Program-made: the position numbers and the translations under genes
From: Caldilineaceae bacterium
GTDB lineage: Bacteria; Chloroflexota; Anaerolineae; Caldilineales; Caldilineaceae
Assembly (NCBI GenBank): GCA_011523365.1
Contig: WTGY01000198.1
Coordinates: forward strand, 1-32,944
Length of the DNA: 32,944 nucleotides
Direction of reading: 5' to 3'
Part shown: one piece after another, positions 16,337-25,871 of the stretch
How positions within the stretch are numbered: the stretch's first letter is position 1
How the letters are laid out: each line of letters begins with the position of its first letter
Notes under the pieces: model-generated
The model's database searches: none
Told to the model about the DNA's origin: nothing
What the model saw: only the letters and a program-made list of their open reading frames with translations

Positions 16337-16892
16337 AAGTTTCCACGTACTTGGTCGGCATTTTCAGCCGATATGAAGCCGCGACGGCGAAACCGGCATC
16401 CACGACTTCGGCGGAGAATTCAGGCAACATACGCTGAAAGAGAGTCACATCGCGATGGGCGATGACCGCCTCTACTTCCGCCATCGGCATCTTCTCCACC
16501 CGGGGAAGGGCATCCAGGGCAGATTTGACCCCACCGCTGTAAGCCTTGACCAGTCCTCCTTTGCCTAGTTTGACGCCTCCGAAAAAACGGGTTACTACGG
16601 CGACAATGTCGCCGATTCCGCTGTGAAGAAGGACAGTGAGCATCGGCCGGCCGGCAGTACCGTGTGGTTCGCCGTCATCGCTCATCCCGGCATGACCGGT
16701 TGAACCCGGCGGGCCGACGACGTATGCCCAGCAGTTGTGGTTGGCGGTATCGAACTCGGCGCGGACTCCCTTAATGAAAGCTCTCGCGTCTTCGACCGTG
16801 GCGGCGGGCCCCACGGTCGTGATGAAATGGCTGCGACGAATTTTCTCATCAACTCGGTGATTGGCGGCTGGTATCGTGTATTCCTGGTTCAT
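16272..16892 (-). CDS. yigZ: YigZ/IMPACT family protein
   Basis: Protein of 206 aa of the YigZ (UPF0029/IMPACT) family, whose bacterial members are linked to translation but lack a proven biochemical activity. The N-terminal domain shows KIRRSHFITTVGPA, SDDGEPHGTAGRPML, VTRFFGGVKLGKGGLVKAYS, followed by a short ferredoxin-like C-terminal domain (about 135-200). The ATG at 16892 gives a start equivalent to E. coli YigZ; another ATG four codons upstream is possible. The last 65 bp overlap the convergent HAD gene, and both C-termini appear intact. Two genes further upstream on this strand (MATE, GNAT) are 220 bp away, so co-transcription is not clear. Confidence 0.88.
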   Translation of the reverse strand: MNQEYTIPAANHRVDEKIRRSHFITTVGPAATVEDARAFIKGVRAEFDTANHNCWAYVVGPPGSTGHAGMSDDGEPHGTAGRPMLTVLLHSGIGDIVAVVTRFFGGVKLGKGGLVKAYSGGVKSALDALPRVEKMPMAEVEAVIAHRDVTLFQRMLPEFSAEVVDAGFAVAASYRLKMPTKYVETFKVRLADLTNGQAHVVVHQAD

Positions 16893-17115
16893 TTCCTGGA
16901 GCATGTCCCGTGGATTTGCAGACCGGGCCGGCACTGGGTATCAGGTGATAGCAGGCGGAATCTGGATGGAGGACTCACTGCTATCACGTCAGTAACCATT
17001 CTGCACCAAGGTGAGATTCTCCTGCCCCACTCTGATGGCACGGGGTCCAAGGAATCGCCTGGCGAGAATCGCAGGGGTTGGGCCGGGTCGACTGAGTTTT
17101 CTCAGGAATGGAGAG

Positions 17116-18540
17116 TCATTGCGTTCCGACCGCTTCGGCTTGACCGAAGTGTTGTGTACTCTCATCCGCCACTTCCGACCACTCCTTTACTGCACGTCTG
17201 AAACGTTTCCAGAGAACTACGGCCATGACAGGAGATGTGAGGAGGAAGACGCCCCAAACGTGGACGATCCCTCCGTTGAAATAGGTCACGGCCAGCCAGG
17301 CGATCAACATCGTGGACCAGATTCCGCCGGTATTGGCGCGCAGCGGGAAGCTTGTATTGCCCATACCGCGCAGTGCGCCTGACTGAACGAACAGGACTGC
17401 CCAGAAGGGTTGGGCCAGAGCCACCACCTGAACGGCGGCAACGCCAGCGTGAACGACGGCATCTTCCTGGCTGAATAGCCGCATTATAGGCTCGGCCAGG
17501 AAGTATGAGACTACCCCCATGGCCCCCATCCAGATTGCTGCCCAGCGTGTGGCGATGGAGGCCGCCTCTGCAGCTTCCTCCGGTTCGTGAGCACCGACAG
17601 ACTGTCCAACCAGAGCCGTAGCAGCAATGGCAAACCCGAAGCCGGGAAGGAAGGACAAGGAGAGAACGTTGAAGGCGATGCGATGGGAGGCCAGGGCCGC
17701 AGTTCCCAGCGTAGCGACGATTGCCGTCATCATCGTAAACCCGGCAGAAGTGAGAAGCTGCTCCAGTGCTGCCGGTACGCCAATGCGCAGCACTGAGGAG
17801 GCCACACTGAATTCTGGCAGCCAATTGCTCCCTGAAATTGAGACGCCTTTGCGGCCACGCCACATGACGAATACGAGAAGGGCTGCTGCCAGCAAGCGTG
17901 AGAGGAAAGTGCCCCAAGCGCTGCCCACCGCGCCGAGCGCGGGCAGCCCGGCAACGCCAAAGATCAGCCCATATGTCAGGAACACATTTACGAAATTGGC
18001 AAGGGCCGTCACCCGCATAGGCGTTTGCGAATCACCCAAACCCCGCAGTGCGCCACCGCCTATCATGAGGACGATCAACACGACGACAGTTGCCATCGTG
18101 ACTTGAAGGTATTCCTTGCCGATGCGGGCCACGTCGGCCTCAACGCCAAAAAGGGCGATTATCGGTCCGGCCAAGAAGTAGCCGATTACTGCCAGGGGGA
18201 GCGAAAGAATAACGCTCCAGACAATCGACTGACGCGCCAGTCGCGCCGCCTCTGCAAGCTTGCCGGCGCCGTACGCTTGCGCGACGAGGACACTGCTGCC
18301 TACGCTCAGAGCGCCCAACGCTGCGATGATGAAGAAGAGGACCTGCACAGAGGCACCGACCCCAGCGATTGCCGCGGTGCTCAACTGGGCAACCATCCAA
18401 GTGTCGACGACCATCAACAACGTCTCAAGGAAGCTCTCGCCGATTACAGGCCAGGCGAGATTAAAGACGCGCTTTTGTGCGGACGGGCGCGGGGTTTCCG
18501 GAGCGCTTGCTGACACCGCGCCGGCAGCCGATTCATTCAT
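17116..18540 (-). CDS. MATE family multidrug/cation exporter
   Basis: Inner-membrane efflux protein of 474 aa with about 12 hydrophobic helices arranged as two halves. Family signatures include NLAWPVIGESFLETLLMVVDTWMV at the start of the first helix (residues about 26-49), GSSVLVAQAYGAG in the loop after helix 2, and the matching FAIAATALVGQSVGA in the second half. Such transporters expel cationic drugs or metabolites using a Na+ or H+ gradient; the substrate is not predictable. AGGGGAG lies 7 nt before the ATG. The GNAT gene ends 59 bp upstream on the same strand, so the two may form an operon, an arrangement that would fit resistance or metabolite detoxification (inference). Confidence 0.9.
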   Translation of the reverse strand: MNESAAGAVSASAPETPRPSAQKRVFNLAWPVIGESFLETLLMVVDTWMVAQLSTAAIAGVGASVQVLFFIIAALGALSVGSSVLVAQAYGAGKLAEAARLARQSIVWSVILSLPLAVIGYFLAGPIIALFGVEADVARIGKEYLQVTMATVVVLIVLMIGGGALRGLGDSQTPMRVTALANFVNVFLTYGLIFGVAGLPALGAVGSAWGTFLSRLLAAALLVFVMWRGRKGVSISGSNWLPEFSVASSVLRIGVPAALEQLLTSAGFTMMTAIVATLGTAALASHRIAFNVLSLSFLPGFGFAIAATALVGQSVGAHEPEEAAEAASIATRWAAIWMGAMGVVSYFLAEPIMRLFSQEDAVVHAGVAAVQVVALAQPFWAVLFVQSGALRGMGNTSFPLRANTGGIWSTMLIAWLAVTYFNGGIVHVWGVFLLTSPVMAVVLWKRFRRAVKEWSEVADESTQHFGQAEAVGTQ

Positions 18541-18599
18541 TCAGATGCTCCCCTTAGGGCCTTTTGGCGTGGGAAGATAGGTAAACGAACTTCAGTGTA

Positions 18600-19439
18600 T
18601 CAGACTGTCGTGAAGTCCGCACTTTTATTCGAGTCCTTTACAGCTTGCGCGTTGGCTTCGTCTGCCGCCCAGAAGAACTCCTCTTCCCGAAAGCCGGTTT
18701 CAAAACCCAGACCATGATAGAAGTACTCTGCGTCGCCGGTCTGCAGTCCCGCATGGGAGTACCCACAGTTCCTCGCTTGCTGCAACAGTTCGATCACAAG
18801 CGCGCTGGCGAAGCCGTTTCCTCGATAGTTGGGAGGCGTAGACAGATCGTAGATTCCTGCAATGCCGTTGGCGAGGATCAGGGAGGCGGTGGTTACCACC
18901 TCTTGATCGATCTGTCCGATGTAGTTGGTTACTTGGGCTTTACAGCCGAGGCCGTGGCGACGGAAGGCATCGTACCATCTCTGGGCGGCGCGCTGGGATG
19001 TACCGAAGCCTTGGGCCGAGGCGGTCCACCAAGCGCGTAAGCCAGCCAAATCCCGCACAGGGCAGATAGTTAACGAGGATGGAGGCCTGTTTTCAGGCAG
19101 GTGCTGCAACTGGCGGAACATCCAAAGGTCGCCCCGTCCTGCAATCAGACCTCTCTGTTTCAGCCGGTCGCGCAGGTCACCGGGTCTGTCCTTGGGGAAG
19201 AGCAGCCAACGGATTCCACCCGTCTGACGGCTTATCGCGGCAAGAAGGGAATCGATCTTTTGTTCCGCGTATTCAGTAGGGAAGTTGGTGCGCAGGATGT
19301 GGTTTCCGGGTGGTCCGTTGGCGACGATCCATGCGGCCTCCTGGTCTACCTGTACTCGAATACCGTGCTGGTCGTGAAAGAGTCGGAAGTACTCGATGTA
19401 GTTCAGCCGCAGGGCTTCAATCAGGTCAGAGTTTTTCAT
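18600..19439 (-). CDS. GNAT-family N-acetyltransferase
   Basis: Predicted acyl-CoA-dependent N-acyltransferase of 279 aa. The C-terminal half (about 130-265) carries the GNAT core with the acetyl-CoA loop STPPNYRGNGFASALVIELLQQAR (Q/RxxGxG/A-like, here YRGNGFA) and the final GFETGFREEEFFW strand. The N-terminal half (1-120) is less conserved, with a WLLFPKDRPGDL segment, as in two-domain GNAT proteins. The ATG at 19439 is favoured over a start 23 codons upstream because the extra residues look unrelated. Substrate unknown. A MATE exporter follows 59 bp downstream on the same strand. Confidence 0.82.
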   Translation of the reverse strand: MKNSDLIEALRLNYIEYFRLFHDQHGIRVQVDQEAAWIVANGPPGNHILRTNFPTEYAEQKIDSLLAAISRQTGGIRWLLFPKDRPGDLRDRLKQRGLIAGRGDLWMFRQLQHLPENRPPSSLTICPVRDLAGLRAWWTASAQGFGTSQRAAQRWYDAFRRHGLGCKAQVTNYIGQIDQEVVTTASLILANGIAGIYDLSTPPNYRGNGFASALVIELLQQARNCGYSHAGLQTGDAEYFYHGLGFETGFREEEFFWAADEANAQAVKDSNKSADFTTV

Positions 19440-19985
19440 CAGGTGGGGTAGTCGCGTACTGGTTCCGATTCCGCAGAAGTGGGTCTTGATAGGAGCCAGC
19501 AGGAGCAAGTTCGTTCAGGCAGGCCACTTTGTACCCCATCTATTCCGTGATATAGTCGGGTTGGGCGAGAGTTTCTCCCTCGAGGCAGCGCTCTGTCAGC
19601 AGATCTGAGTGCGAATTATCTCAGATGTGCGTGCACAGGCATACTTTGTCCGACCCCACTTCATCTGACTCACAATACCAGAGATGGCAATAGGATGTCT
19701 TGCGCTGCGAGTGAGTGAGGGTGCTGTTCCAGCCCTCAGGGTATATAGGAACTCTTGGAACTACGCCGGTCTTTTTTGTCGTTGGAAGGCAAACAACAGT
19801 TCAGGAGCGAGATGTTGGTGCCAGCGCCACGGCTGCTAAGCTTGTAGTCCAGTTGCCGTGCCTTGCCATTACGCTGTCCAGATGGACGAGGTAAGGGTAC
19901 TCTGGTCGACTGCACAGGGGACCGGGCTCGGTCCTCCATTTGAAATCTACCCGGCATCCATCTTGGCTGCTTAAAGGAGCATACA
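19440..19985. other. Non-coding interval upstream of the duplicated lipoprotein gene
   Basis: About 546 bp without a credible gene on either strand. It holds an extended -10 promoter candidate near the left end (19529-19556, plus), an inverted repeat ATCTGAG/CTCAGAT at 19603-19626, and an AAAGGAG ribosome site at 19974-19980, 5 nt before the lipoprotein ATG. If the left promoter is used, the leader is about 420 nt and could hold a structured regulatory RNA; no known riboswitch motif was recognised. Confidence 0.5.
19529..19556 (+). promoter_or_regulatory. Extended -10 promoter candidate
   Basis: TTGTAC (19529-19534), 16-nt spacer, and TG-a-TATAGT (19548-19556). It points toward the lipoprotein gene 430 bp away, so it drives either a long leader or a separate small RNA. 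Confidence 0.45.
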
Positions 19986-22361
19986 ATGCCACTACCCCCC
20001 ATGCGGCGAGTATTCTCTTTAGCACTCTTGCTGACACTTCTGCTCAGCGGCTGTGCCCAGCCTGTTATGTGGCCTGTTTCGGCAACGCCAGCGGTTTCAG
20101 TTCGGTCAGAGGAGGCGGCCGATCTGGTGGTTCTTGCGAACCAACTTGCCACTGAATACGGCTTGGTCCAGGATCTAGGCCCGCTAGTTTTCGTGCAACC
20201 GGTTGAGGACCCTGGCGGCGGCGGCCCTCTATTTGTAGCCCACACCCACGGCTTTCCCCCAGACGATCCTTCTTTCAGACAAAAGGTTTCGATCCATGCG
20301 GCCTTGCCGGACGGCTGGGGGACTTTGGGACGCGTGGAGCTGGAGTGTGCCGAATACCTGAATGAATTCTCTGTCGAACAGGTAGAGATTGAGCCTGTCA
20401 ATGTCTGGCTGAGGGTTACCGGCGGCGTTGGCGCCCATAGCGGTTGCCTAGAACTCCTGAGGTGGGACGGCGAAGAGTTTACAGTCATAATCAGCGGATT
20501 CAGCAGTAGTCCGGATAGCGGCTGGCTAATTGACCTAAACAACGACGGCCGGTTGGACCTGCTTTTGAACAACAGCGATCCTTATATTTTTTGCTATGCC
20601 TGCGGCGTTCGACAGTATTGGGCGCAACTCTACTATTGGGACGGACAGACGCTGATGGAAGTTACTCCAACTCCTCTGGCCGAAGATCAGCCCGAAGAAC
20701 TGCGCACATTCAACGATCGCGCGGCGGCGTTGGCCGCCGCCAGTCTGTTTGCCGACGCGCTGGAGCAGATTGAACAGGCAGAGGCTTTAGCGCCCGAAAA
20801 CGCGACTGTCGCTTGGAATGCCATCTGGATCCGACACCACCTTGAGGCCAGTCGGGAAGAGGCTTCCTCCAGCTCCTATCCTTTGTTGAACCACGTATTC
20901 GCGGGTGACTGGGAAGAGGCATTTGACTCTCTGTGGGGGATTGGTCTGCCGACCCTTTTTAGCGGCGAGCCGATCCCAAGTGATTCTACAGCTTCGGGGT
21001 TCGAGCACCGGGTGGGCGTTCTTCTGGCCCAATATGCCGATACTGCCCTGACGCTGCAGCCTGAACGCGCGGCCGTCCATGCTCTGGGCGCGTGGGGACG
21101 CTTTCTGATCGATCCAGATGATCCAGCTGTGCAGTCAGGCTTGCAACGGGCGGCGAAGTCGGCGACGGCTGACGACCGATACGAGGAGCTAGTAAATGTC
21201 TTCAAGGGTCGGACCCGAACGGTGTCGACGTCACCTACAGCGACTCCACTTCCCAGCACTGAGGCGCTTCAGAGCCAACTGGCAAGCGAATTTGGGTCGA
21301 CCCAGGACGCGTCGCGAGGCGTAGCTGTCCAACAGTTGCAAGCCGAGGGAAAGGAGAGCCTGTTCGCAGCCTATACCTTCGGGCTCCCTCCGTTAAGTGC
21401 CTCGGCAATGCATACAGTGTCGATCCACGAAGCCAGGGAAAACGGATGGTTGGAGCGGGACCGTGTGGAGCTCGACTGTGTGAACTACCTCGACGAACAC
21501 TCACTGGAACAGGTAGCGATTGAACCTACCGGCCTTTGGCTGGCCGTGCAGGGCGGGGCAGGCGCGCACGGCGGTTGTCTCGAAATATTGCGTTGGGACG
21601 GCCAGGCACTGTCGCTTGAAATCAGCAGCTTCAACAGTATCCCTGACGCAGGTTCGGTGACAGACCTGAATGGCGACGGCCGATTGGATCTCCTGTTGAA
21701 CAACAGCGATCCGTATATTTTCTGTTACGCCTGCGCCCTGCAGCTCTACCAGGCGCGGTTCTTCCATTGGGATGGGGAGAAACTCGCGGAGGCCGCCCCA
21801 AGATTGTTGCCAGAGGACCGCCCCACCCATTTGCGCGCAATAAACAGCCATGCCCTGGCGCTGGCCGAGGCGGGATTGTACGCCGTCGCGCTCGACGAGA
21901 TAGAGCGCGCGGAAATCGCGGCGCCTTCCGACCAGACAGTCCAATGGAACGCGCGCTGGATTCGCCATCACCTAGAGGTGAGCCGGCAGCTTGCGCTGGT
22001 CAGTCCCTTTCCGCTTCTAAGCCACGTATTTGCGGGCGACTGGGGTTTTTCCTTCGAGGTCTTTTGGTCGATGGGTCCATCGACCTTATTCAGCGAAACA
22101 CCGATTCCCCCCAATTCAGCAGCCTACGGATTTGAACAGACGGTCGGTCACCTATTGGTCCAGTACGGCAATAGCGCGTTACTCGTTCAACCGGAGAGGG
22201 CGGACATTCATGCGTTGGGCGCTTGGGGCCGGTTCTTACTAGACAAAGACGATCCGGCGGTCCTGTCCGGATTGGATAAATCGGCAGAACTGTCTCCCGG
22301 TGATTCCCGCTTCGCCGAACTGGCAGCAGCATATAAGACATGGAAGGGGGAGGGAAATTGA
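19986..22361 (+). CDS. Lipoprotein with two ~377-aa tandem repeats, unknown function
   Basis: Secreted lipoprotein of 791 aa, not recognised as a known enzyme. A signal peptide with lipobox LSGC (Cys23) shows export and lipid anchoring. The mature part is an internal duplication: about 40-410 and 417-790 align with an offset of 377 residues (1131 bp). Each copy has HTVSIH/QKVSIH, a GAHxGCLE(I/L)LRWDG strand, an FG-GAP/VCBS-like calcium motif DLNxDGRLDLLLNNSDPYIFCYAC (Asp183 and Asp560 begin each), a TPR-like helical segment (ALAEAGLYAVALDEIERAE) and HVFAGDW. The FCYAC cysteines (203/206 and 580/583) could form disulfides or bind metal. AAAGGAG precedes the ATG. The fumarase genes follow 87 bp downstream, but a functional link is doubtful. 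Confidence 0.8.
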   Translation: MPLPPMRRVFSLALLLTLLLSGCAQPVMWPVSATPAVSVRSEEAADLVVLANQLATEYGLVQDLGPLVFVQPVEDPGGGGPLFVAHTHGFPPDDPSFRQKVSIHAALPDGWGTLGRVELECAEYLNEFSVEQVEIEPVNVWLRVTGGVGAHSGCLELLRWDGEEFTVIISGFSSSPDSGWLIDLNNDGRLDLLLNNSDPYIFCYACGVRQYWAQLYYWDGQTLMEVTPTPLAEDQPEELRTFNDRAAALAAASLFADALEQIEQAEALAPENATVAWNAIWIRHHLEASREEASSSSYPLLNHVFAGDWEEAFDSLWGIGLPTLFSGEPIPSDSTASGFEHRVGVLLAQYADTALTLQPERAAVHALGAWGRFLIDPDDPAVQSGLQRAAKSATADDRYEELVNVFKGRTRTVSTSPTATPLPSTEALQSQLASEFGSTQDASRGVAVQQLQAEGKESLFAAYTFGLPPLSASAMHTVSIHEARENGWLERDRVELDCVNYLDEHSLEQVAIEPTGLWLAVQGGAGAHGGCLEILRWDGQALSLEISSFNSIPDAGSVTDLNGDGRLDLLLNNSDPYIFCYACALQLYQARFFHWDGEKLAEAAPRLLPEDRPTHLRAINSHALALAEAGLYAVALDEIERAEIAAPSDQTVQWNARWIRHHLEVSRQLALVSPFPLLSHVFAGDWGFSFEVFWSMGPSTLFSETPIPPNSAAYGFEQTVGHLLVQYGNSALLVQPERADIHALGAWGRFLLDKDDPAVLSGLDKSAELSPGDSRFAELAAAYKTWKGEGN

Positions 22362-22448
22362 GGAACAAGGAGGCCAGAAAGGAAAGCAGTTTGGTGCTCG
22401 ACGCACCTGTTACTTGCACTCTTTAGCAAACAGAAGGGAGTCGAAACC

Positions 22449-23285
22449 TTGCGAACAATCGATGTCGGTGAGGTTAGACAGGCGGTAGGTGACCTCCTAC
22501 GCCATTCTGCACACAGCTTGCCTGAAGACTATCTGGAGGCGATGCGTACGGCTCGCGTTCAGGAGCTTTCGCCGACCGGCCAAGAGGTCATTGAACTTCT
22601 ACTAGAGAACGCCGCCTACGCGCAAGCAGAGACGGTACCCACATGCCAGGATACGGGTATGGCGATTCTGTTTGTTGAAGTCGGCCAAGACGTGCATTTC
22701 AGCGGGGGAGATATCGATGCGGCATTGCAGGATGCAACCCGCGATGCCTATGCGGATCTGCGCAAATCGGTTGTGAGGGATCCCCTGCTGCGAGTCAACT
22801 CTGGCGACAACACGCCGGCACTTATTCATTGGGAGATAGTTGCCGGAGACAGGCTGCGAATAAGGACGTTACAGAAGGGCTTCGGGGCGGAACTGATGAG
22901 CCGGGCCGAGATGTTTCCGCCGGCCATTGGGGAAGAGGGTGTGCAGCAGTTCGTTATAGAGACAGTTGAGAAGGCAGGTCCCAATGCCTGCCCACCCCTA
23001 ATTGTGGGCGTCGGCATTGGCGGGTCACTTGACACCGTGGGGTTGGCGGCGAAGAAAGCTCTGCTGCGTCCGATCGGCAGCGTAAGTCCAGAACCGCATG
23101 TGGCAAGACTCGAGGCCGAACTGGTCGAGACCATCAACGGACTTGGGATCGGACCACAGGGGCTGGGCGGGGTAGTTACCGCGCTGGCTGTCCATGTCGA
23201 AGTTGTGGCGACGCACATCGCGGCTTTGCCGGTTGCAGTGAACCTGAACTGCTCTGCGCCGCGGCGCGCAACTTTGGAGATGTGA
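22449..23285 (+). CDS. Class I fumarate hydratase, alpha subunit
   Basis: Larger subunit (278 aa) of a two-subunit [4Fe-4S] hydro-lyase that interconverts fumarate and malate; the close L-tartrate dehydratase family cannot be fully excluded. The three cluster ligands are Cys66 (TCQDTG), Cys181 (NACPP) and Cys268 (NLNCSA), and the GIGGSLDTVGLAAKKAL segment (189-205) is typical. The start is a TTG at 22449, supported by AAGGGAG 8 nt upstream and by the correct family N-terminus; no ATG fits. The TGA overlaps the beta-subunit ATG (TGATG), so the two are translationally coupled. With KorAB it provides another TCA step by an oxygen-sensitive enzyme. Confidence 0.92.
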   Translation: MRTIDVGEVRQAVGDLLRHSAHSLPEDYLEAMRTARVQELSPTGQEVIELLLENAAYAQAETVPTCQDTGMAILFVEVGQDVHFSGGDIDAALQDATRDAYADLRKSVVRDPLLRVNSGDNTPALIHWEIVAGDRLRIRTLQKGFGAELMSRAEMFPPAIGEEGVQQFVIETVEKAGPNACPPLIVGVGIGGSLDTVGLAAKKALLRPIGSVSPEPHVARLEAELVETINGLGIGPQGLGGVVTALAVHVEVVATHIAALPVAVNLNCSAPRRATLEM

Positions 23286-23860
23286 TGGCGAGAACAGTGC
23301 TGGCGCCGCTTGACGAGGCCACGGTGAAGTCGCTGCGGGCAGGTGAACGGGTGGTCATGACGGGCACGATTTACGCTGCCAGAGACGCTGCCCACAAGCG
23401 GCTGGTGGCAGCGCTGCAGAGGGGCGAAGAGTTACCTCTACCCCTGTCGGGCCAGGTCATTTACTACGTGGGGCCGGCTCCGGCCAAACCGGGGGCGGTC
23501 ATCGGGCCGGCCGGGCCCACTACGAGCGGCCGCATGGACCCATATACATTGCCTCTCCTGGAGCGAGGCGTAGCCGGTCTGATTGGTAAGGGAAGTCGGT
23601 CCGAGGAGGTCAAGGAGGCGCTCGTGCGTCACCAGGCGGTCTATTTTGGGGCTGTTGGGGGCGCTTCCGCCTTGCTTGCCCGCCAGATTCGGAGTAGCCG
23701 CCTGCTTGCCTATCCCGACTTACTTAGTGAGGCGGTGCGTGAGCTGGAGGTGGAAGAGTTTCCGTTGATCGTGATCAACGATTGCCACGGCGGCGATGCC
23801 TATCTGGCTGCCAGGGAAGCGTATCGCAGGGACGGCGAAGGTACTCAACGGTCCAGGTAG
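23285..23860 (+). CDS. Class I fumarate hydratase, beta subunit
   Basis: Smaller subunit (191 aa) of the same hydro-lyase, equivalent to the C-terminal domain of one-chain FumA/FumB. Visible motifs are [21 protein letters not shown] near the N-terminus (residues about 20-40), [27 protein letters not shown] and GLIGKG, followed by [10 protein letters not shown]. The ATG at 23285 overlaps the alpha stop; a GTG one codon earlier is less likely. GGAGA sits just upstream. The 3' end overlaps the convergent galT by 16 bp, so only the final few residues (GEGTQRSR) are affected. Confidence 0.92.
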   Translation: MARTVLAPLDEATVKSLRAGERVVMTGTIYAARDAAHKRLVAALQRGEELPLPLSGQVIYYVGPAPAKPGAVIGPAGPTTSGRMDPYTLPLLERGVAGLIGKGSRSEEVKEALVRHQAVYFGAVGGASALLARQIRSSRLLAYPDLLSEAVRELEVEEFPLIVINDCHGGDAYLAAREAYRRDGEGTQRSR

Positions 23861-24894
23861 TGCGTTTCGGACTGCATTCTCAAGCGTTGCGCAGCCTGCT
23901 CGGGGGTGAGGTCGCGCTGGGGGGTCGCCAGCATTTCGTAACCGACCATGAACTTCCTAATGGTTGCCGAGCGCAGAAGGGGCGGGTAGAAGTGTGCGTG
24001 AAGTTGCCAGTGGGCGTGATCGCCTGCAGAGGCGGGCCTTCCGTGCCAGCCCATCGAATAGGGGAAGCTGGTCTCGAAGAGGTTGTCATAGCGAGTCAGC
24101 AGGCGTTTGAGGAGATCGGCGAGGGAGTTTCGCTCCGCTGGTGAAAGTTCGGGCAGGTGCTGGCGGTGGAGCCGAGGCAGCAGGATTGTTTCGAACGGCC
24201 AAACGGCCCAGAAGGGAACTAACGCGACCCAGTCCTCATTCTCTATTACTACTCTTTCCTCTGCTGTCAACTCGGCGATCAGGTAGTCTATCAAAAGGGG
24301 AGCACCTTCGCACTCGAAATAGGCCCTCTGTACTCGATGCTCTTTGGCCGGCTCAGTGGGAATGCGGCGGGTCGCCCATACTTGGCCATGTGGGTGGGGA
24401 TTTGAACTGCCCATCATGGCGCCTCGATTCTCGAAGAGCTGGACGTAGCCTATCTGCTCGTCCCGGCTCAGTTCTTCCACTTGTTCAGACCACAGATTCA
24501 CTACGCGGCGAATGTCGGGCAGGTCCATGCGCGCCAGTGTCAGGTCGTGTCGCGGGCTGAAGCAGACGACGCGGCAGACTCCCGTTTCGGCCTGAGATTG
24601 GAAGAGGCGGTTTTTCTGAAGCGTCCCGTCCGGCGTATCGTTACGCAGTGCGGCAAAGTCGTTGTCGAAGACGAAGGTGTGCGGGTAGGCCGGATTGACC
24701 TGCCCGCCGGCGCGTTCGTTGCCGGGGCAGAGATAGCAGGACGGGTCGTACTCAGGTAGGGAATGGGACGGCGCGGCTTCGGTTTGGCCCTGCCAAGGGC
24801 GTCTCATCCGGTGGGGCGAGACAAGAACCCACTCTCCGGTAAGCGGATTGCGGCGCCGGTGCGGATGCTCGGCGGGGTCGAAGGGGACGGTCAT
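23845..24894 (-). CDS. galT: Galactose-1-phosphate uridylyltransferase
   Basis: Leloir-pathway enzyme of 349 aa that exchanges UMP between UDP-glucose and galactose-1-phosphate. The nucleophile His169 lies in [11 protein letters not shown] (164-174). Zinc ligands Cys53 and Cys56 (CYLCPG) and the second HxH block ([11 protein letters not shown], about 297-307) are all present, and length matches the family. The gene is 47 bp downstream of the ROK kinase and on the same strand; no clear ribosome site precedes the ATG. Other uridylyl- or adenylyl-transferases of the GalT family are possible but the motifs favour true GalT. No galK or galE is adjacent, though an epimerase gene lies at 27399. Confidence 0.93.
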   Translation of the reverse strand: MTVPFDPAEHPHRRRNPLTGEWVLVSPHRMRRPWQGQTEAAPSHSLPEYDPSCYLCPGNERAGGQVNPAYPHTFVFDNDFAALRNDTPDGTLQKNRLFQSQAETGVCRVVCFSPRHDLTLARMDLPDIRRVVNLWSEQVEELSRDEQIGYVQLFENRGAMMGSSNPHPHGQVWATRRIPTEPAKEHRVQRAYFECEGAPLLIDYLIAELTAEERVVIENEDWVALVPFWAVWPFETILLPRLHRQHLPELSPAERNSLADLLKRLLTRYDNLFETSFPYSMGWHGRPASAGDHAHWQLHAHFYPPLLRSATIRKFMVGYEMLATPQRDLTPEQAAQRLRMQSETHYLDR

Positions 24895-24941
24895 ACAGTG
24901 TGGGGCAGTAGGAGGAATCGCGGCAGAGAGGTCATGGCGGT

Positions 24942-25841
24942 TCAGGAAGCCCGATGGGCGCGTTCGGCCAAGGCAATGGCGCCAAGCGCGCCGGAGCGGC
25001 CTCCCAGGGCAGGCGGCACGATGTAGCCGTCCAACCCCTCCAACACCGTGGGACTCTGAATGTAACCATTGAGCAGGGACTTTACTTCATGGTGGATGAG
25101 TGGGAAAATATGCTCCTGCTCCATGACCCCGCCGCCCATCACAACAAGCTGAGGAGACAGGATCATCATGATGCTGGTGACGCCCAGGGCGAGATAGTGC
25201 GCCTCCAGCGACCATGCTTCGTGAGCGGGAGGAAGCAGTTCGCCGGGTTGGCCCCAGCGCGCTTCCAGCGCGGGCCCGTTGGCCAGACCTTCCCAACAGT
25301 CGCCGTGAAATGGGCAGGTGCCGGCAAAGGGATCACGATCCCAGTCATGTGGAATGGCGATATGGCCCATCTCCGGATGGATCAGGCCATGGATCAGTTG
25401 GCCATTCACCATGCCTCCTCCGCCGATGCCGGTGCCAATTGTCAGGTACACAAATGTATCCACTTGGCGGGCGGCGCCCCAACTGTGTTCGCCCAAGGCG
25501 GCGACGTTTACGTCCGTGTCGAAGCCTATGGGTATGTCGAATGCATCTTTCAGTGTCGGCGCCACCGGCGTGTTTGCCCAACCTGGTTTGGGCGTATTTG
25601 TAATGAATCCGAAAGTTGGTGAGTCAGGATCCGGGTCAACGGGTCCGAAGGAGGCGACGCCGATGGCAGCAATCTCGTGGTGTTCCTGCTGTTGGCGAAA
25701 GAAGTCGATGACTTTGCCCAGGGTGGTTTCCGGCGACTCAGTAGGGAGGCGGATTTCGGCGCGGATATCATCGGGGCCCGTGCCGACTGCACAGACGAAC
25801 TTTGTTCCTCCTGCCTCGATTCCTCCGTATGCGGCTTTCAT
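24942..25841 (-). CDS. ROK-family sugar kinase, probable fructokinase
   Basis: ATP-dependent sugar kinase of 299 aa. The phosphate-binding motif [15 protein letters not shown] (6-20) is almost identical to ROK fructokinases of the Bacillus YdhR/GmuE type, and the ROK zinc motif is present as [12 protein letters not shown] and [11 protein letters not shown]. The catalytic Asp is within [12 protein letters not shown] (about 107-118). [14 protein letters not shown] is the second nucleotide loop. The ribosome site GGAGGAAGG lies about 8 nt before the ATG. It sits between the radical SAM gene (30 bp upstream) and galT (47 bp downstream), forming a three-gene transcript with a sugar-phosphate theme. 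Confidence 0.92.
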   Translation of the reverse strand: MKAAYGGIEAGGTKFVCAVGTGPDDIRAEIRLPTESPETTLGKVIDFFRQQQEHHEIAAIGVASFGPVDPDPDSPTFGFITNTPKPGWANTPVAPTLKDAFDIPIGFDTDVNVAALGEHSWGAARQVDTFVYLTIGTGIGGGGMVNGQLIHGLIHPEMGHIAIPHDWDRDPFAGTCPFHGDCWEGLANGPALEARWGQPGELLPPAHEAWSLEAHYLALGVTSIMMILSPQLVVMGGGVMEQEHIFPLIHHEVKSLLNGYIQSPTVLEGLDGYIVPPALGGRSGALGAIALAERAHRAS

Positions 25842-25871
25842 GTGGTTGACCTTCCTCCCTCAGTACTGCCG

